Positions 8,295-17,202 of a stretch of 52,094 bases of DNA are shown here, piece by piece. This stretch comes from Mesorhizobium intechi (GTDB lineage Bacteria > Pseudomonadota > Alphaproteobacteria > Rhizobiales > Rhizobiaceae). The DNA lies in the NCBI RefSeq assembly GCF_002879535.1, contig NZ_PNOT02000223.1:1-52094 (forward strand), given 5' to 3'. The notes beneath the pieces were generated by a model. The model was not told where the DNA came from, made no database searches, and saw only the letters and a list, made by a program, of their open reading frames with translations. The position numbers were made by a program, and so were the translations under genes. Positions within the stretch are counted from its first letter, which is position 1. The number at the start of each line of letters is the position of its first letter.

Positions 8295-9379
8295 TGGCCC
8301 ATATCCAGCTCAAGAACATCTCCAAGAATTTCGTCAACCATACTGCGTTGACCGGGCTCGATCTCGACATCGCCGACGGCGAGTTCTTCGTGCTGCTGGG
8401 CGAGACGGGAGCCGGCAAGACGACGACGCTGCGGCTGATTGCCGGCCTCGAAAAACCCAGCGAAGGCCAAGTCCTCATCGACGGCGTCGACGTTGCCGAC
8501 TGGGGCGCGGCCGAGCGCGACGTGGCGCTGGTGCTGCAGCAGTACTCGCTCTATCCGCGCTACACGGTGCGCGAGAATCTCGAATTTCCGCTGAAGCCCA
8601 AGATCCGCAGGCTGCCCGATGCCGAGATCAAGGACCGCGTCGACCGCGCGGCCCGTACGCTGCGCATCGAACATCTGCTTGACCGCAAGACCGACCGGCT
8701 CTCAGGCGGCGAAATGCAGCGCGTGTCGATCGGCCGCGCCATCGTGCGCAAGCCGCGCGTGTTCCTGATGGACGAACCGCTGTCGGCGCTCGACGCCAAG
8801 CTGCGCGAGGCGCTGCGCACGGAACTGAAGAACCTGCAGATACAGCTCGGCGCCACCTTCCTGTTCGTTACCCATGACCAGATCGAGGCGATGTCGATGG
8901 GCGACAAGGTGGGGGTACTTAATCATGGCCGCATCGTGCAGACCGGCACGCCGCACGAGATCTACAACAATCCGCGCGACACCTATGTGGCGAGCTTCGT
9001 CGGCTCGCCGCCGATGAACCTCATCGACGGCAAGCTGGTCAATGGCCGCGCGGTGATGGCGCCGCTGAATTTCGAACTGCCCTTTTCAGGGGGGGCCAAG
9101 GCGACTTCGGCGACCGACGGTCGCCCGCTCGTCTTCGGCATCCGTCCCGAAGACGTCCATCTCGAGAGCGGCGCGCCCGTCGAGGCGCGCGTCCATGATG
9201 TCGAGAACCATGGCGTCGAAAAGATCCTGACGCTGCGCGTCGGCGACACCATGTTGCGCGCCACTGTGCCGGCAAGGACAGATGTCGCCATCGAGCAGCC
9301 GGTGCGCTTTGCCTGGAACCCGGACAAGGTGGTGCTGTTCGACAAGGGCAGCGGTGTCAGCTTGCGCCACGCCGGATAG
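8294..9379 (+). CDS. Sugar ABC transporter ATPase 2 (MalK-like)
   Basis: 361 residues. Walker A GETGAGKTT, Q-loop VLQQYSLYPRYTV, signature LSGGEMQRV, Walker B FLMDEP and H-loop VTHDQIEAMS are intact, with a C-terminal TOBE-type domain. The ATG overlaps the preceding TGA. It is a diverged paralogue of ATPase 1 with the catalytic Glu kept in both, so both sites should hydrolyse ATP. Last gene of the operon; the gene after it is on the other strand. Confidence 0.93.
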   Translation: MAHIQLKNISKNFVNHTALTGLDLDIADGEFFVLLGETGAGKTTTLRLIAGLEKPSEGQVLIDGVDVADWGAAERDVALVLQQYSLYPRYTVRENLEFPLKPKIRRLPDAEIKDRVDRAARTLRIEHLLDRKTDRLSGGEMQRVSIGRAIVRKPRVFLMDEPLSALDAKLREALRTELKNLQIQLGATFLFVTHDQIEAMSMGDKVGVLNHGRIVQTGTPHEIYNNPRDTYVASFVGSPPMNLIDGKLVNGRAVMAPLNFELPFSGGAKATSATDGRPLVFGIRPEDVHLESGAPVEARVHDVENHGVEKILTLRVGDTMLRATVPARTDVAIEQPVRFAWNPDKVVLFDKGSGVSLRHAG

Positions 9380-9388
9380 AGCGTCCGG

Positions 9389-9820
9389 TTACTTCGCCAG
9401 GTAGGTCTCGTAAGGCATGTCGTTGATCAGCAAGATCACGCACTCCGTATCGGACAGGCAGGCGTCGTCATGCATCTCGTTGGCCTTCTGGGTCCAATAG
9501 GATCCCGGAGGCAGTTCGACCTTGGTCGCCTCGCCGCCTTGCATCTGCCAATGCGCCCACAGACCCTTGATGACCACCGCGCGATAGTCGGCGGTGTGCG
9601 CGTGAACAGGAGCGCGCCATTTGCCTGGGACTTTCAGCAGCGTGCCTGCAGGGCCCTTGGCCCTTTCGCCCCATAGCGGTCCGAGACGCTGCGGCTGGTC
9701 CGGCGCCTCGGCGACATAGGGGATCTTGTTGGCCGGAAGATAGCTGTCCTCGAGGGCGAAGGCCTGGCCGGAGACGACGAACATGCTGGCGAGCGTTAGG
9801 AACCTCAGATGAATTGGCAT
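9389..9820 (-). CDS. Secreted cupin-like protein (DUF4437 type)
   Basis: 143 residues. N-terminal signal peptide MPIHLRFLTLASMFVVSGQAFA, then a cupin-like fold: WRAPVHAHTADYRAVVIKG holds the His pair and ELPPGSYWTQKANEMHDDAC the second motif. Two late Cys (CLSDTEC) may form a disulfide in the periplasm. The family name is from memory of the overall pattern. It lies downstream of two AraC genes on the same strand with a 135-bp gap, so it could be their target or stand alone. Confidence 0.75.
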   Translation of the reverse strand: MPIHLRFLTLASMFVVSGQAFALEDSYLPANKIPYVAEAPDQPQRLGPLWGERAKGPAGTLLKVPGKWRAPVHAHTADYRAVVIKGLWAHWQMQGGEATKVELPPGSYWTQKANEMHDDACLSDTECVILLINDMPYETYLAK

Positions 9821-9955
9821 GGCATATCTCCTTGAATCGACCCGCTCACTGTTGGGACAGGCAGGCTATTGCATGCAGCCGGCCCGGCAATGACACGGCG
9901 TCCGGAAGACTTGGCAATTCATCCAGCAATTCAACACGGCAAGGTGCGTGCTGCC

Positions 9956-10927
9956 TCAGCGTTCGTCGGAGGTGCCGTTGACGGGGCGCAAATGGCTGGG
10001 CGCCGTGCCGACGATCCGCTTGAACGCCCGGCTGAACGAAGCCTCGGACTCGTAGCCCAGTCTGGCGGCCACCACGGATACCCGCATCCGGTCTTCGATC
10101 AGCCACTGTCGCGCCTGGTGCATGCGCAGCCGGGCGATATATCTCGCCGGCGTTTCGCCGACGATTGCCGTGAACCGTTCGGCGAAGGCCGAACGTGAGG
10201 CCCCCATTTCGCGGGCCAGGGCTTCGACGGTCCAGTTCCGGTGGGGCTGGCGATGAATGGCCACCAGCACGCGGCCGATGTCCCGGTCCCTGATCGCGGC
10301 GATCCAGCCGGTGGTACCGTCGCCGCCGTTCTCCACCCATGACCGGATAATGCTTGCGGCCAATACGTCGGCCAGACGCGCCAGTATGCCGCCCGAGCCG
10401 GCGCGATTGCCGGTCACTTCGCTGGCCATGGCTTCCAGAAGGTGCGGAATGCCCGGCTCGTCGGCCATCAAGTCCCGGGCGCGCATCATGTCCGGCATCA
10501 TGGCGAGCACAGGATGCGATCCACCCAGATTGAAGTGCATGCTGCCGCAAAACAGCTGCGTCTTGGCGCCGTAGCCGCCGTTCGAGACGGCGTAGACATT
10601 GTCCTGCAAAGGCTCGATGCTGTAGCTTTCGATCGGCACGGCATGGACGCCCGGCGCACTGGCAAGGATGTGTTCGGCGCCGCGCGGCAACAACAGCGCA
10701 TCGTCGGCTTTCAGTTCCTGCCATTGCCGGGACGGCGAAAACAGCCAGCATCCGCGCCGGCCGATGAAGTGGAAACGTGCCGCCTCCTGGGCTGGAAAGA
10801 GCACCGCCCACGGCTCGCCAAGGTCGCAGCGGCCATAATCGACGCCATCAAGCCGCAATCCTCTCAATATGTCGGTCAGCGGGCCGCCTGATGCCGGCGA
10901 GACACCCTCGGATGATGTGAAATCCAT
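9956..10927 (-). CDS. AraC family regulator with N-terminal cupin domain (copy 1)
   Basis: 323 residues. The N-terminal ~200 residues form an AraC-type sensing cupin (GGPLTDILRGLRLDG, then RFHFIGRRGCWL). The C-terminal ~100 are the two-HTH DNA-binding domain: NWTVEALAREMGASRSAFAERF and RVSVVAARLGYESEASFSRAFK. It is closely similar along its length to the next gene upstream, a tandem duplication. This subfamily often controls an adjacent exporter or dehydrogenase. The MFS gene at 12145 is the obvious candidate. Confidence 0.9.
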   Translation of the reverse strand: MDFTSSEGVSPASGGPLTDILRGLRLDGVDYGRCDLGEPWAVLFPAQEAARFHFIGRRGCWLFSPSRQWQELKADDALLLPRGAEHILASAPGVHAVPIESYSIEPLQDNVYAVSNGGYGAKTQLFCGSMHFNLGGSHPVLAMMPDMMRARDLMADEPGIPHLLEAMASEVTGNRAGSGGILARLADVLAASIIRSWVENGGDGTTGWIAAIRDRDIGRVLVAIHRQPHRNWTVEALAREMGASRSAFAERFTAIVGETPARYIARLRMHQARQWLIEDRMRVSVVAARLGYESEASFSRAFKRIVGTAPSHLRPVNGTSDER

Positions 10928-10974
10928 GCCTGGCTTTTAGCGTGCAATCGACCGTCCGTCACGGCCGAGATGCG

Positions 10975-11961
10975 TTACCCGGCCTTGCGGATGTCGGCCT
11001 GCTCCTCGGCCCGCAGATGGCTGGGCGCCGAACCGATGACACGCTTGAAGGCACGGCTGAAGGCGGCGTCCGATTCATAGCCGAGGCGTGCGGCAACGAC
11101 CGAGATCTTCATCCGGTCGCGGACCAGCCATTGCCGCGCCTGATGCATCCGGACCTGGGTGACATATTTTGCCGGCGTTTCGCCGACGATGGTGGCGAAG
11201 CGCTCGGCGAAGCCCGAGCGCGAAGCACCCATCATCCGGGCCAGCGACTCGACCGTCCAGTCATGGTCGGGTTCGAGATGGATTGCGGCCAACACGCGGC
11301 CGATGTCGCGGTCCCGGACCGCCGCGATCCAGCCGGACGAATCGCCGCAGCCACGCTCGACCCATGAGCGGATGACGGTGGCGGCCAGCACATCGGCCAG
11401 CCGCGCCAGGATGCCGCCGGAGCCGACGCGCTCCATTGTCACTTCGCGTGCCATCGACTCCAGCAGATGTGGAATGCCCGGCTCATAGGCTTCCAGCTCA
11501 TGCGAGCGCATCACGTCCGGCATCATGCCGAGCAGCGGATGCAGGCCATCGAGGTTGAAATACATCGCGGCGCAGAACAGCAGCGTTCCCGGCTGGCAAT
11601 CCTTGTCGCACATCTCTGCGTTCGATGTGCAATAGACGTCCTTGCAGACTTCCTCGAGCTGGTAGCCATGGATCGGCCAGGCCTTCGCACCGGGTTCGCT
11701 GGCCAGTACATGGGCCTCGCCGCGCGGCAGCAGCACCGAATCGCCGGCATTGAGCTCGACCCATTCTCCGGAGGGCTGCTTCAGCCAGCAGCCCTTGCGG
11801 CCGATGAAGTGAAAACGGGCGCCTGGCTGAGCCGGAAACTGGATGCCCCAAGGCTCTTTCATCTCGCAGCGGCCGTACTCGACACCATCGAGGCGCAGGC
11901 CGCGCAGTATGTCCGTAAGCGGGTCGCCGGTGACCGGAATTTTGGACGAATGGTCAAACAT
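10975..11961 (-). CDS. AraC family regulator with N-terminal cupin domain (copy 2)
   Basis: 328 residues from the ATG at 11961; an in-frame ATG at 11997 would add 12. Same layout as the neighbouring paralogue: sensing cupin (GDPLTDILRGLRLDGVEYG, RFHFIGRKGCWL) and AraC HTH pair (DWTVESLARMMGASRSGFAERF, KISVVAARLGYESDAAFSRAFK). It has three extra Cys in a loop (VYCTSNAEMCDKDCQPG) that copy 1 lacks, so the two may sense different signals. It is divergent from the MFS gene and separated from it by a region with a long direct repeat. Confidence 0.88.
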   Translation of the reverse strand: MFDHSSKIPVTGDPLTDILRGLRLDGVEYGRCEMKEPWGIQFPAQPGARFHFIGRKGCWLKQPSGEWVELNAGDSVLLPRGEAHVLASEPGAKAWPIHGYQLEEVCKDVYCTSNAEMCDKDCQPGTLLFCAAMYFNLDGLHPLLGMMPDVMRSHELEAYEPGIPHLLESMAREVTMERVGSGGILARLADVLAATVIRSWVERGCGDSSGWIAAVRDRDIGRVLAAIHLEPDHDWTVESLARMMGASRSGFAERFATIVGETPAKYVTQVRMHQARQWLVRDRMKISVVAARLGYESDAAFSRAFKRVIGSAPSHLRAEEQADIRKAG

Positions 11962-11977
11962 TATGGGGTTTCTAGCA

Positions 11978-12125
11978 TGGAAACTCCAGGGCGTCATTCC
12001 CTATGTTGCACTGCAGCCAAATGCTGCGTCGCAAACAAATAGCAGACCGTCCCCATGGTAAGCGGTGATCGCAAGGCATGGATCGGGTGGAAGCCCGAGG
12101 CGGTCATTTCCTATGTGGCGGTGCA
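11978..12125. repeat. Direct repeat pair between araC and MFS genes
   Basis: Two 38-bp copies, 11978-12015 and 12088-12125, match at 29 of 38 positions and are offset by exactly 110 bp. The best-kept part is GTCATT-Y-CCTATGT. Spaced direct repeats are how AraC-type proteins usually bind, so these are candidate operators. Binding is not shown. Confidence 0.5.
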
Positions 12126-12144
12126 AACAGACCGGAGACTGACC

Positions 12145-13359
12145 ATGGCCGATCCCACAACGGGCGTCGTCGACGCCGCACTTCTGAACCCTGCTGACAG
12201 CGATGAACGAGCCGATCCGGCCTGGGGCGCCGTGGTTTCGCTGGCACTTGGCGTTTTCGGTCTCGTCACCGCCGAATTCCTGCCCGCCAGCCTGCTTACG
12301 CCGATGGCGCACGATCTCGGCGTCACCGAAGGTGTCGCGGGGCAAGCGGTGACCGCAACCGCCATCGTCGGCGCCATTGCCGCGCCCACCATGGCAATCA
12401 TTACAAGGCGCATGGACCGCAGGCTGGTGATGTGGATGCTGACTTCGTTCCTCATCCTGTCGAACCTTCTCGCCACCTTTGCCGCGTCGCTGCCCATGCT
12501 TCTGCTGGCCCGCGTGGTGCTGGGCGTGGCGCTGGGTGGCTTCTGGGCGATGTCGGCGGCCATGGCGCTGCGGCTGGTGCCGATGCGGCTGATGCCGCGC
12601 GCCATGTCGATCATCCTGACCGGCGTTTCGCTGGCCACCGTCACCGCCGCCCCGGTCGGGGCCTATGTCGGCAACATCTGGGGTTGGCGCACGGCCTTCA
12701 TGATCGCGACCACCGTCGGTGCCCTGGCGCTGCTGGTGCAATTGGCCACGATTCCGAAGCTGCCGCCGGTGGGTGTCGCGAGTTTCCGGACCTTGCTTGA
12801 TGTTTTGAAGCGGCCGTCGATCCGGGTGGCCCTGCTGGTCGTGCTACTGGTCGCTTCGGGGCACTTTGCCGGCTTCACCTATGTGCGCCCCTTTCTCGAA
12901 GAGGTGCCGGTGCTCGACATCGGGACGATCTCGTTGGTGCTTCTGGCCTATGGCATTGGCGGGTTCTTCGGCAATATCGCCGGCGGCTTCCTGGCTGAGC
13001 GCAACCTCAAGACAGCCGTGGCGCTGGCGCCCCTGCTGATCGCGCTTGCGGCCGCCTTGATGCTAATCCTTGGCGCCTCGCCGACGGTCGCCGCGGCCGC
13101 CGTGGCCGCCTGGGGCTTTGCCTTCGGCGCGGTGCCGGTCGGGCTGCAGAGCTGGCTGGTTCGGGCGGCGCCCGACCAAGCCGAAAGCGCCGGCGGCTTG
13201 ATGGTGGCGACTTTCCAGGTGGCGATCGCGCTGGGCGCCGTCTTCGGCGGTCTGCTGGTCGACCATGCCGGCGTGGCCAGCGCCTTCGCCTATTGCGGCA
13301 TCGCAACCCTGCTGGCGGCCATCGTTGTGTTCCTGCGCGGCCCGAAGCAGGCCGCGTAG
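12145..13359 (+). CDS. MFS efflux transporter
   Basis: 404 residues, twelve predicted helices, of the AraJ/NepI-like drug:H+ antiporter-1 type. Motif A-like loop between helices 2 and 3 reads RRMDRRLVMWM, and the helix 4/5 region has LGVALGGFWAMSAAMALRLVP, a feature of this exporter group. The ATG at 12145 follows CGGAGA with 7-nt spacing; the reading that starts at 12055 lacks an RBS and would add a non-membrane leader. It exports an unknown small molecule, probably under control of the adjacent AraC proteins. Confidence 0.9.
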   Translation: MADPTTGVVDAALLNPADSDERADPAWGAVVSLALGVFGLVTAEFLPASLLTPMAHDLGVTEGVAGQAVTATAIVGAIAAPTMAIITRRMDRRLVMWMLTSFLILSNLLATFAASLPMLLLARVVLGVALGGFWAMSAAMALRLVPMRLMPRAMSIILTGVSLATVTAAPVGAYVGNIWGWRTAFMIATTVGALALLVQLATIPKLPPVGVASFRTLLDVLKRPSIRVALLVVLLVASGHFAGFTYVRPFLEEVPVLDIGTISLVLLAYGIGGFFGNIAGGFLAERNLKTAVALAPLLIALAAALMLILGASPTVAAAAVAAWGFAFGAVPVGLQSWLVRAAPDQAESAGGLMVATFQVAIALGAVFGGLLVDHAGVASAFAYCGIATLLAAIVVFLRGPKQAA

Positions 13360-13381
13360 TCCTTCATCCCCGAGCTATCCA

Positions 13382-13414
13382 GCGGTCCGAGAACCATCAT
13401 GGTTTTCGGGCCGC
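13382..13414. terminator. Stem-loop between convergent gene ends
   Basis: A 16-bp stem with two G-U pairs (GCGG 13382-13385 to CCGC 13411-13414, core AACCAT/ATGGTT) sits where the MFS and TetR genes converge and runs into the last codons of the TetR gene. No T-run follows on either strand, so termination would be weak. Confidence 0.4.
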
Positions 13415-13975
13415 TGCCGTCGTGATGGCGGCAACGAAGCGGATGAGGCTGTTGTCGACGTAGATGGTGACTTCGATCGTCGGATCGAAACTCCACCACA
13501 GCAACGATCCCTGCCAATGCGACGCCATCAGCAGGCCGATGTCCTGCGGGGAGCCGGGCGTTCCGGCAAAGCAAGCCGCGAGGGCATTGCACAGGGTTGT
13601 TTTCCAAGCGGCACCGCGCGCCCTGAGCATGGGGTCACGCAGATCCTCGCGCAGGACGAGCAGGCCCTGGGCATAGGATTCGATGCCGCCATAGCCCTGC
13701 GACAGCGCCACCAGCAATTCGATTGCACCGGCAGGCGTTCTTGGAACGGCGGTCGCCAGCGTCCTGGTCTTGTCGTCAAGACCGTCCCAGGCATGCAGCA
13801 GTGTGCGCTGCTTCAACCGTGCCTTATTCCCGAAGCGTTGCACCAGGGTCGCACCGGAGAGGCCACAGGATTTCGCCAGGCGCTCGAAGGTGAGCGCCTC
13901 CGGGCCATGCTCGTGGATCAATCGCAATGCGGCTTCCAGCACCTGTTCGTCGGACTGGGTTTTGGGTCGGGTCAC
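13397..13975 (-). CDS. TetR family transcriptional regulator
   Basis: 192 residues from a GTG at 13975, chosen because AGGA lies 7-10 nt upstream. The ATG at 14005 has no RBS and lies inside an operator-like palindrome. The HTH is LTFERLAKSCGLSGATLVQRFGNKARL, near residues 28-54. The C-terminal domain has a Trp pair (SLLWWSFDP). Divergent from the SDR gene at 14074, the probable target. Confidence 0.85.
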   Translation of the reverse strand: MTRPKTQSDEQVLEAALRLIHEHGPEALTFERLAKSCGLSGATLVQRFGNKARLKQRTLLHAWDGLDDKTRTLATAVPRTPAGAIELLVALSQGYGGIESYAQGLLVLREDLRDPMLRARGAAWKTTLCNALAACFAGTPGSPQDIGLLMASHWQGSLLWWSFDPTIEVTIYVDNSLIRFVAAITTAAARKP

Positions 13976-13996
13976 CTTGACATCCTGATATAACCG

Positions 13997-14006
13997 AATG
14001 ATCATT
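13997..14006. promoter_or_regulatory. Palindrome AATGATCATT between tetR and SDR genes
   Basis: Perfect 10-bp palindrome in AT-rich DNA between divergent genes, with TATA-rich flanks (13989-14013). Position and symmetry suit an operator for the neighbouring TetR protein. Confidence 0.45.
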
Positions 14007-14073
14007 TATATATGATGCGAGCGGCGCGGGCCAGCTCGGATTTCATCGATGTTATCGTTCTTCGGAGAGTTCA

Positions 14074-14982
14074 ATGACGTTGCAAGGAAAAGTTGCCCTG
14101 GTCGCCGGCGGCACGCGAGGCGCCGGACGCGGCATAGCGGTCGAACTCGGTGCTGCCGGCGCCACTGTCTATGTCACCGGGCGGAGCACACGTGCCCAGC
14201 AATCCGAATATGCCCGGCCAGAAACAATCGAGGAGACGGCGGAACTGGTCACGGCGAACGGCGGCAGGGGCATCGCCATGCAAGTCGATCATCTCGTGGC
14301 CGACGACGTGCGTGGGCTGGTCGAGCGCATCCGCAAGGAACAGGGCCGTCTCGACATACTGGTCAACGACATCTGGGGCGGTGAAAAGCTGTTCGAATGG
14401 GACAAGGCTGTCTGGGAGCACGATCTGGACAATGGCTTGCGCATGCTGCGTCTGGCCATCGACACACACCTGATCACCGCCCACCATGCGCTGCCGCTCA
14501 TGATCGAGCAGCCGGGTGGACTGCTGGTCGAAGTCACCGACGGCACGGCCGAATACAATGCCGAGCATTACCGCCTGTCGCCATTCTATGACCTTGCCAA
14601 GGTCGCGGTGAACCGCATGGCGTGGGCTCACGCCAAGGATCTTGCCAAACACGGCGCCACGTCAGTCTCTTTGACGCCGGGCTGGCTGCGGTCGGAGATG
14701 ATGCTGGAGGCTTTTGGGGTGCTCGAGGAGAATTGGCGCGATGCCACGGCAAAGGTTCCGCATTTCGTCATTTCGGAGACGCCGCGCTTTGTCGGCCGTG
14801 CCGTCGTAGCTTTGGCGGCGGATCCGGACCGTTCGCGCTGGAACGGGCAGTCGCTGTCCAGCGGCGGGCTGGCGCAGGTCTACGGCTTTACCGATCTCGA
14901 CGGTTCGCGGCCCGATGCCTGGCGCTACCTGCCGGAAGTCCAGGACGCCGGCAAACCCGCCGACGCAACGGGTTACCGGTAA
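14074..14982 (+). CDS. SDR family NAD(P)-dependent oxidoreductase
   Basis: 302 residues, classical short-chain dehydrogenase with an extended C-terminus. The cofactor loop GGTRGAGRG is at about 12-20. The NAG-type motif reads NDIWGG near 97-102. The catalytic YxxxK is YDLAK near 171-175. RBS GGAGAG precedes the ATG. The Arg after the cofactor loop (TGRSTR) hints at NADP. Substrate unknown. The divergent TetR gene suggests induction by a small xenobiotic or aldehyde/ketone, but that is inference. Confidence 0.9.
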   Translation: MTLQGKVALVAGGTRGAGRGIAVELGAAGATVYVTGRSTRAQQSEYARPETIEETAELVTANGGRGIAMQVDHLVADDVRGLVERIRKEQGRLDILVNDIWGGEKLFEWDKAVWEHDLDNGLRMLRLAIDTHLITAHHALPLMIEQPGGLLVEVTDGTAEYNAEHYRLSPFYDLAKVAVNRMAWAHAKDLAKHGATSVSLTPGWLRSEMMLEAFGVLEENWRDATAKVPHFVISETPRFVGRAVVALAADPDRSRWNGQSLSSGGLAQVYGFTDLDGSRPDAWRYLPEVQDAGKPADATGYR

Positions 14983-14998
14983 AGCACTCCGGACCCGC

Positions 14999-15346
14999 TC
15001 AAGCCGAACGCCCGTCGAAGTCGAAGATCGACAAGGTGGATGGGTCGATGTCGGCGACGCAGTTGAGGTTGATATAGGCGCTGCGCTCAGCGCCTTCCCG
15101 GACGTCCTCGGCGAAAGGATGGATGCCGCAGGTGCGGCAGAAGCGGTGCGCCATGGCGTGGTTGCCGAATGTGTAGGTGCCCAGGTCATCGCCCCAGGCC
15201 AGGATCGTCAGTTTCTCATGCGGGATGGCGCATAAGAGCGCGCCCTTGCGCGAGCAGATCGAACAATTGCAACGTACCGCACCGGTCAGTTCCGCCTTGA
15301 ATTCGAAGGCGATCTTGCCGCAATGACAGCTGCCTTTGTAGAGCAT
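14999..15346 (-). CDS. GFA-family (CENP-V/GFA domain) zinc-binding protein
   Basis: 115 residues, a complete GFA domain. Zinc-binding cysteines are visible as CHCG (8-11), CNCSIC (26-31) and CRTCG (69-73), the order typical of the family. Family members were named for glutathione-dependent formaldehyde activation, but most have no proven activity. RBS AGGAAG is well placed. It converges with the SDR gene and diverges from the amidase gene. Confidence 0.88.
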   Translation of the reverse strand: MLYKGSCHCGKIAFEFKAELTGAVRCNCSICSRKGALLCAIPHEKLTILAWGDDLGTYTFGNHAMAHRFCRTCGIHPFAEDVREGAERSAYINLNCVADIDPSTLSIFDFDGRSA

Positions 15347-15460
15347 CGGTATCTTCCTATCGCTGGCAGGTGCAAAGGTACGCCGGCCGGTTATCCCTTT
15401 CGCAGGTCCAACCGACTGCCTGCCTTAAGACGTTGCATCCTGACGGAGTCCGACATCGAC

Positions 15461-16756
15461 ATGCAATCCATCCGCGACCGTCTCGAAATCATCCTGTCAC
15501 GTCTTGCCAATCGCGCGGCCGACGAAAAGGTCTTCACCAAGCTCTATATCGCGGCTGCGCGGGCGGCGGCTGATGCCAGCGACGCCCGCCGCCGGGCACT
15601 CGTGACGCTCGGACCGCTCGACGGCACGATCGTCTCGGTCAAGGATCTGTTCGATGTCGCCGGCGAGGCGACCACGGCCGGCTCGCTGATGCGGAAGACC
15701 GCTACGCCCGCCGCGCGCGACGCCGCCATCGTCAGCCGGCTTCGGCAAGCCGGTGCCGTCATCATAGGCAAGACCAACATGACCGAATTCGCCTTCACGG
15801 CGATCGGCGACAACATGCACTATGGCACGCCGGGCAATGCCGCCGATGCCGGCCGTATTCCCGGCGGTTCGTCCTCGGGCGCCGGCGTTTCAGTCGGTGA
15901 GGGGACGAGCGATATCTCCATCGGTTCCGACACCGGCGGGTCGATCCGCATTCCGGCGGCGCTCAATGGTGTGGTTGGTTTCAAGCCTACAGCGCGGCGG
16001 GTGCCGCTGACCGGCACCTTTCCGCTGTCCGGCACCTTGGACTCGATCGGGCCGCTTGCCCGGACCGTCGCGCAATGTGCCGCCGCAGACGCGGTGCTGG
16101 CCGGCGACGTGCCGGCCGAACCGACGGCCATATCGCTCGCGGGACTTCGGGTCGGTGTGCCGCGCGGCGTTCTTTTCGGCGACACCGAAGGTGAGATTGC
16201 CGTGGCGTTCGAGCGTTGTCTCGGCAAGATCGAACAAGCCGGCGCGCGCATGGCGGATCTGGTGATCGACGACATGATCGCGGAGCTCAGGACCGCCACC
16301 AAGCGCGGCTCGATCGCCGCCATGGAAGGAGCCGAGGTTCATGCCGACTGGCTGGCGACGGGGGCATCGGTGCCGGTCGACCCGCATGTCAGCGGCCCCT
16401 TGTCTCGGGCGGCAATGCTGCCGACGCCGGTCTATATCCGAGCCTTGCGCCGCCGTGCCGCCCTGGCAGCCGCCATGGACGAGCGGTTGGCATCGGTCGA
16501 TGTGCTGGCACTGCCAACCACGCCGGTGACGGCGCCGGCCATTGTTTCCCTGGCCGGGGATGCCGAGTTGCGCGACCATGTCGAAGGCCTGCTTCTGCGC
16601 AACACGCAGGTCGCCAACCAGTTCGATCTCTGCGCGATCTCGCTGCCGATGCCCGGCATGGCGCTGCCGGCGGGACTGATGCTGGTCGCGCGCAACGGCC
16701 ATGACCGGCGTCTGCTGCGGATCGCCGCCGAAGTGGAGAGGCTGCTGGCCGGATGA
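15461..16756 (+). CDS. Amidase (amidase-signature family)
   Basis: 431 residues. The amidase signature is present: GGSSSGAGVSVGEGTSDISI followed by GSDTGGSIRIPAALNGVVGFKP. The catalytic triad Ser-cisSer-Lys is given by K in VSVKDLFD (about 63), S in GGSSSG and S in TGGSIR. The ATG at 15461 has GGAG 12 nt upstream; the longer in-frame reading from 15323 overlaps the divergent gene. It should hydrolyse an amide or act on an aryl/alkyl amide substrate, but it is not part of a GatCAB set here. Confidence 0.9.
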   Translation: MQSIRDRLEIILSRLANRAADEKVFTKLYIAAARAAADASDARRRALVTLGPLDGTIVSVKDLFDVAGEATTAGSLMRKTATPAARDAAIVSRLRQAGAVIIGKTNMTEFAFTAIGDNMHYGTPGNAADAGRIPGGSSSGAGVSVGEGTSDISIGSDTGGSIRIPAALNGVVGFKPTARRVPLTGTFPLSGTLDSIGPLARTVAQCAAADAVLAGDVPAEPTAISLAGLRVGVPRGVLFGDTEGEIAVAFERCLGKIEQAGARMADLVIDDMIAELRTATKRGSIAAMEGAEVHADWLATGASVPVDPHVSGPLSRAAMLPTPVYIRALRRRAALAAAMDERLASVDVLALPTTPVTAPAIVSLAGDAELRDHVEGLLLRNTQVANQFDLCAISLPMPGMALPAGLMLVARNGHDRRLLRIAAEVERLLAG

Positions 16757-16771
16757 TCGGCGATTGGCGGA

Positions 16772-17161
16772 TCAGGGCGAGGAACAGTGTTTGCGTTCGC
16801 TGTCCTTGGCGGTGCGCGCGATGCGCATCGCGATCAGCCAGGGCAGGCTGTAATCCTTGCCGGTGATGGTCTGGGTGCGTTGCTCGATCAAGCCTCTGAC
16901 GACGATCTTCCCGGTGTAGAGCACGTCGGACTGATCCGTTATCGCCTTGTCGGCCTGCGGCAATCGACTGGTGTCGATCGATACACCCTTGATAACCTTG
17001 CCCGTGGCAAGGTCGAGTGCGCTGTTCGACGGGCAAGGCTGTTTGAAGCAGCGCAACCCATTGTCGCAATAGACATAGCTGCTGTCGGCCGTGGCGAATG
17101 CCGGCAGGGCGCCGATGGACGAGGCTGCGGCAATCAGGAATGCGAGACGAAGACCGGGCAT
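16772..17161 (-). CDS. Small secreted protein of unknown function
   Basis: 129 residues. Signal peptide MPGLRLAFLIAAASSIGALPAFA, cleaved before TADSS. The mature protein has Cys in YVYCDNGLRCFKQPCPSNSAL, suggesting disulfides or metal binding, and a YTGKIVVRGLIEQRTQ segment that looks like a beta strand pair. I do not recognise the family. It converges with the amidase gene. It is probably periplasmic. Confidence 0.7.
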   Translation of the reverse strand: MPGLRLAFLIAAASSIGALPAFATADSSYVYCDNGLRCFKQPCPSNSALDLATGKVIKGVSIDTSRLPQADKAITDQSDVLYTGKIVVRGLIEQRTQTITGKDYSLPWLIAMRIARTAKDSERKHCSSP

Positions 17162-17202
17162 GGCTCCAAACGTCGCGGAGAATTGGGGCGAAACCGCGAT
17201 TG

